In this document: positions 58,999-64,000 of the stretch, in pieces
Layout: every line of letters starts with the position of its first letter
Numbering within the stretch: the first letter of the stretch is position 1
From: Aselliscus stoliczkanus
Taxonomy: Eukaryota; Chordata; Mammalia; Chiroptera; Hipposideridae
Assembly (NCBI GenBank): GCA_033961575.1
Contig: CM066731.1
Span: forward strand, 76,901,501-76,965,500
Reading direction: 5' to 3'
DNA length: 64,000 nucleotides
Notes under the pieces: generated by a model
What the model saw: the letters and a program-made list of their open reading frames with translations, nothing else
Database searches by the model: none
What the model was told of the DNA's origin: nothing
Translations under genes and position numbers: made by a program

Positions 58999-60057
58999 AA
59001 GTGAAATTGTTCCCATGGTGCTTTAGAAAAACATCTAAATGGTGTAGTAAGAGGAAGTTAGGCATGGTGCTGAACTAGTATGTCTACCTCTTGGAACGCT
59101 AGAGGTCAGTATTGTCCCAGTGTGCAAAGGTGTGGCAGTGAAATCACCGTTTTCCTTTAGCACATTTACCTATCTGAGAATAGTGAATATTTTGAAGATA
59201 AAAAAAGGTGGAGTGAGGAATAAGGGTGGAATAGATAGAACCTGCTCTATAGGAATTTGGTTTGGGCTTTCTTAAGCAATACATTTTCTTAGGAGCAAGG
59301 AGAAATGTAAATTGTAGACTGACATTTTTTGTAAATTTATTGAATTATGGTCGTGTTATAATAATGCTTACAAAACCTATATGGCATGGATTTAAGACTC
59401 ATGCTTATCACTAATAATGCAGCAATAAAGCTAATTCCAAAATTTAAAATGAAGCTTTGTGATACTGAGCTTTAATATTTTATCACTGACAGTGTAATAT
59501 CCCTATCTCCAATCAACATTTCAATTGAATGCATACTGCTTGCTAAATATTTTGGGGTCAATATTCTTAACAAATAATGACAAATGTTTTTATGCTGAGC
59601 AAAATGTATTAATTCAGTGAACAATAGAATAGTAGCAGAAAATTACTTCTGAACTCAGTACATCTTTGTAGTCTTCAGAACCTGTGATGCAGAATCTCTA
59701 AGGAAAAAAAATGAACATTCCACAATTCTTCCAGACCTCTATTGTCCACATACTTCATCCATTAAATACAGGCTTTCATTTGCCATTTATCTATAGCCCA
59801 TTTACATTTATATGCATATATTGAGGAATAGTCAATTTGTACACGTTTATAAGTTATTTGGAGAAGTTCTTTTTTCAAGTTTATTCATTCTATATTTTGA
59901 AATAATGTTTTGTCATTGTGACAGTAGTCTTGAAAATGCATTAGTTACCTAAGATGCTACATAATATCTGTGTATACCTGCGAACTTTGTTCAAGTAAAT
60001 GAAGAAACTTCTGTTTTCATTTTTCTAATAATTTGCTGTTGTTATTGTTGTGTGTAT

Positions 60058-60059
<2 letters not shown>

Positions 60060-60096
<37 letters not shown>
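60060..60096. repeat. (TG)n microsatellite, intron 1
   Basis: About 18 uninterrupted TG units. Confidence 0.95.
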
Positions 60097-60098
<2 letters not shown>

Positions 60099-62387
60099 AA
60101 TTTTCTCATAATCTGATCAAAACTTGAGCATATATCTGCGGAGGAAAAATGAATGCTTAGCCAATTATAGATTTTATACATTTCTAATTAAACAAAATCA
60201 AAATAAAGTAAGGTTAGAAGGCCACTATGGTATAGATATTATGAAACTGTGCAGAGAACATAATAACCTACCAGTAATAAAAACCCTGAAAATTTCCCCT
60301 TTCCAGATTTTCAGGATATTAAATAGTTACATTTCTTTGGATTTACCCTGAGGGAATTAGTTTAAAATGTAGATATGATAGGCCAATGTTAAATGAAAAA
60401 TGCTTTTACATATAATATCCACTCCTTTGACACAGGAATAAACGGCGTGACTTGATAGTTGGTTAAAGTGAAGCCAGGGGTTTGAAATGCTATGGAGTTC
60501 TAGTTTTAGTTATGCCACAGCTAAGATGTCAAATGCCCATTGGGTTATGCAGCGTCCCTGTGCTCACATGCTTGGGTATAAGACAGCATTTAGGATACAT
60601 ACCTGCTCCCAAACAGAACAGCTACTTAATATTTTACTGAGGAGTTTCTGCAAACATTGGGTGTGTTGAAAGAGCATTATAATGGGAGTACTTGCATTCA
60701 GAAGATAAGAGGGATGCATGGGAAACTTCTAGGGCCACAGTTCACTTTAATTTTAACACTAATCAGATGTTATGTGAGTATAAAGAGCCTTAATTTTGAC
60801 CAAGAAGTCACTTTTAATAATCTGTGAGCATCTTATCTGTTTGTTGTTACGTATTAGGTTCACACACATAATAGCCTTGAGAGATAAATCAAACTCTTTA
60901 TTTTAGCCCTTTTGTCACAGACAGAACTTCATCTAAAGTATACGAGGATGCCAATTATATTTATGAGATCTTCAAATAAAGAGATGCATTATAGTTTGAA
61001 TTATCTGAAACCTATGCTGAAAATCAGTAGGTAATATTATAAACAAACAACAATCAGCCTGATTTCTTTCAGCAGGAAAGTTTTTGTGGTATACTTTTTG
61101 TGGCATTTGCAATCAGCAGAAGTGAAGAAGGCATATAATACTCATTTGAAAGTGTCCTAAAGATTTTCCCATGTTTGAATGGGCTTATTTCTGATGGTCC
61201 TTATGAGCTCTCTTCCTTTTTTCTTCACATAGACCTCATTTCTAAACCAGATTCCTATTTCCACAATTGGAAGATATAAATGAAAAACTAGACTAGCAAT
61301 TTCCACACAAGGTTACAGAATTGTGGGAAAATTTGTTTCCATATGAATAAGCTCACACCCCCTCACACAGATTCTCAATCTAATGGATGACTGTCCTCTA
61401 AGTTGCAATTTTTCTTTTTTCTCTGCTCCTCTTCCCCTTACCTTTTCTTTCTTAGTGGTACTCAGTTTTCCTTTACTATAATACATTGCTTTACTTTTCA
61501 GTGCCCATTTGTTACAAAACAAAATATGTTATATTGTTCGAAACATTCCTAAGAGCTTTAGTTGGTGATCCAAAGCCCTTTAGCCTGTCAGAAATCTGCT
61601 GAAATATGCATTTTATGTACAAGCTAATCATCCTTGTCATACAGGAAGGTAAGTGGAGGTTCTAGTTACCTGAAAGACCAGAATACAATAGTTATTTACT
61701 CAGTAGGACTTTATTTTAATGCTTCAGTACTCATTTTGGAGACAACAGTGACATTTTTAATTCATAAGGGGAGCTGTCTTCAGTCATCACTACTCTGACA
61801 CCGTCTGGCTGGTATCCTTGAAAACGTTGTTATTGACATATCCTAATGTTCTGGGTGTATGAAATGAAGGAGTTGGATCAAATGCTTATTAAGGTCCTAT
61901 CTAGTCATAACGAATTATTGTCTTTAACTGCCAATGTTGCCTGCTGTTCATTCCATTTTGGATTCTTCTAGGGTGATTATGAAGCAATTATATTTAGAAT
62001 TACATAATAGGGTTTTAATTCATACTGTGTCCACATAATTTGGCCAGGCAACACAACTAGGTAGACCTTATTAAGTCCACTTTACAGATGAGTATAGTTA
62101 ATCATTTTCCCAGGATGATAAAGCTAAGCAATAAAAAAAAAAATCAGAATCTGGATCTGGATCTGTCTCCAAAAACTGCACTCTTTGCAAGATATGAATT
62201 CCCACTAACTTAGTTGGGGTCTGTGTGAGCATCTGTGGTGAGCTGCCTTGGGAGCCCTGTGGTTAGTCTCTATCCTTGGCAGAGGACATGGACTTCTCAG
62301 GTTCCATCAGAGCCAACTCCCAAGTCATATCATATAAAAAAACCAACATTCAGAATCTAGATCAGATGTAAGATGCCAAACATCACA

Positions 62388-62430
62388 GTGGTCAAAGATA
62401 AGAGGCTCATGTCCTCTTATCTTTGACCAC
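62388..62430. repeat. 18-bp perfect hairpin in intron 1
   Basis: GTGGTCAAAGATAAGAGG (62388-62405) and its exact complement CCTCTTATCTTTGACCAC (62413-62430) flank the 7-nt loop CTCATGT. Each arm holds an AGATAA GATA-type site, arranged head to head. It is not part of any repeat I recognise. Confidence 0.95.
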
Positions 62431-62847
62431 AGATGTGTACAAGCTGCTTTATTTTTCTTTTACAAGTTTCCATGAAACCTTGATAGGGAAAGATCGTAGC
62501 CTAAAGGAAGATGTGTGACCACAAGCACATAACAATACCATGAAAGGTACCTCTTGTGGTGTCATGTCTTCTAAGTTTATAGATGTCAGAGCAAACATAT
62601 TAATTCAATAGCAGGTATGTGCTCCTTTTCCCAGTGCAGGACTGGTCCTGATCCAACTCTGCCTAATACCGTGTTTCGTCTCAACCACTCCTTCTACATC
62701 CCCTGATTTCTAGCTTTTTGGAACATATTCATACTCTACAAACAAGCCAGGTTGTCTCACATCTCCTTGCATCATTTATTTGCATATGTTGTCTACTTGG
62801 TCTAGAAAACCTGTTTGCATTTTTTATCTTCCCTCACTTTCTTCCAA

Positions 62848-62851
<4 letters not shown>

Positions 62852-62885
<34 letters not shown>
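62852..62885. repeat. (CA)n microsatellite, intron 1
   Basis: Seventeen uninterrupted AC/CA units. Confidence 0.95.
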
Positions 62886-62887
<2 letters not shown>

Positions 62888-64000
62888 TCCCCAGGCTGGG
62901 TCAAGTAGCCTTTTATATTACTACTGTATTTCAATAGCACTTCTTATGATTCTTGTCTCCCCAATTAAATGACATGTCCACTGATTATCATATTTTATTT
63001 GACTGTATTTAATCACTAAAACACTGGACAAATGAATGGTTGAGATAATAATTGAATAGTCTCCAAGTAAGAATTTTTATTTCTAAATTAAAATCTTTCT
63101 TTGGTTCTGTTGCTCGAATTTTTAAAAATTTATTTGTTTTGTGTTTATTTTTTAAACTATCAAGTGTTACTTATTGTTTGGGAAATGCTAAGTTAGCATG
63201 TGGGGCTGTTAAGCTGAAGAATGGGCCTCTGCACTCATACACGCCTACACAGTCCCATGACCTCACAGCTGACATGATCCTACCTGTGTGTCAAATGGCC
63301 ATTGGTTCCTCAATGATAAGCCCTCTTCATCCATCTGACCTCAGGACAAAGTTTTAATTAATTTGCTTGTTTTGTAATTTTAATGAGTGTTTCCTATGTT
63401 GTCTGAAAATTTACAAATACATTGCTTTAAAATGTATTCAGTGCCCAGGCTTTGGTATAAAAAGAAAAAGATTGGATTCTGTTTAATGGGACTTTAGTAG
63501 TAAATCACTGGAAAGATATTTTATTGTAAACCTATAACATTACCCTAATAACATTATTCTGAGTCTCCAGTGTCATCTTTTAAAGCTGTGTGGTTGGGAG
63601 AAGATTTAAGTGTTAATGGTTTGTGTGTGTTATGCATTTGAAAAACTTGAAGACATGAGTCTCTACTAAACGTTCTCTTTGTAAAACTCAGTTTTTAAAA
63701 TGATTCTGGAGAAATAAAAATGAATAAGAAGATATAGTCAATGACCTCAAGGACCTTTGAACATGGGCAGCCAGAAAAAATGAATTTTTAATCATGTCAA
63801 AGTGATAAATGTTATGACAAAGATAAGCACAAGGCATAATGTAAGGTGGCTGGGGCATCAGACTTCACTAGCTGGGAGAAATGCAAGGAGATTATTACAA
63901 GTATTCTGTGTGAAGGCAGGAAAGTAAGGTGTCTTGTAAGTGACTACCGATAGGAGTGGCTCAGAGGCATAGGAATCAAAGAAGAAACTAGAGAATTAGG

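Larger units (their letters stand above)
57585..64000 (+). other. CNTNAP5: CNTNAP5 intron 1, start
   Basis: About 6.4 kb of intron, largely unique and poor in recent repeats compared with the upstream desert. It contains a TCC-rich pyrimidine tract (58940-58983) with a following T run, TG and CA microsatellites, and the hairpin at 62388-62430. An L2-like patch is possible near 63700-63950. No further exon is visible. Open frames of 60-101 codons inside it are not coding. Confidence 0.75.

Overview
The window is mammalian nuclear DNA: AT-rich, packed with LINE-1 copies, tRNA-derived SINEs, L2/MIR relics, old MaLR LTRs and a mariner transposon, with one short protein-coding exon behind a CpG-rich promoter. 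The abundant short SINE starts GGGCCGGCCGAGTGGCGC and ends in a small hairpin before its A-tail. Together with laurasiatherian-type L1 3' ends, it suggests a bat, possibly of the horseshoe-bat group. That species call is inference from SINE type and was not searched.

The only functional gene I can support is the first exon of CNTNAP5 (contactin-associated protein-like 5, a neurexin-superfamily cell-adhesion protein of neurons) on the + strand. GC boxes and a TATAAGAA element lie near 57.05-57.09 kb. The 5' UTR carries a 26-unit AC repeat, the ATG is at 57497, a signal peptide of about 27 residues is encoded, and a consensus splice donor is at 57579. The rest of the window (57579-64000) is the start of intron 1. 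The upstream 57 kb looks like gene desert.

Layout. 1-4.5 kb: L2, old L1 and MIR relics plus a GC-rich unclassified block. 4.5-11.5 kb: a nearly full-length, degraded minus-strand L1 with three SINEs inserted and three 111-bp promoter monomers. 11.6-15.3 kb: an old internally deleted plus-strand L1 carrying a SINE and a solo LTR-like insert. 15.8-18.5 kb: two MaLR LTRs, a MIR, an L1 3' fragment and two SINEs. 18.5-32.3 kb: mostly unique DNA with MIR/L2 relics and two long composite SINEs. 32.35-44.8 kb: a nested stack. An old L1 with a twin-priming inversion was split by a younger full-length L1 (17-bp perfect target-site duplication, 197-bp promoter monomers) and, separately, by a 1.3-kb mariner. 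44.8-49.6 kb: mostly unique. 49.7-51.2 kb: a truncated L1 holding a SINE and a 7SK RNA retropseudogene. 51.2-56.9 kb: mostly unique, one old L1 end and one SINE. 56.9-64 kb: CNTNAP5 promoter, exon 1 and intron 1.

No undescribed molecular system is evident. The most interesting points are the AC repeat inside the CNTNAP5 5' UTR, an 18-bp perfect hairpin in intron 1, the datable nested retrotransposon stack, two different tandem-monomer L1 promoters, and the composite SINEs. Repeat names rest on recall of consensus sequences, not on a database run.
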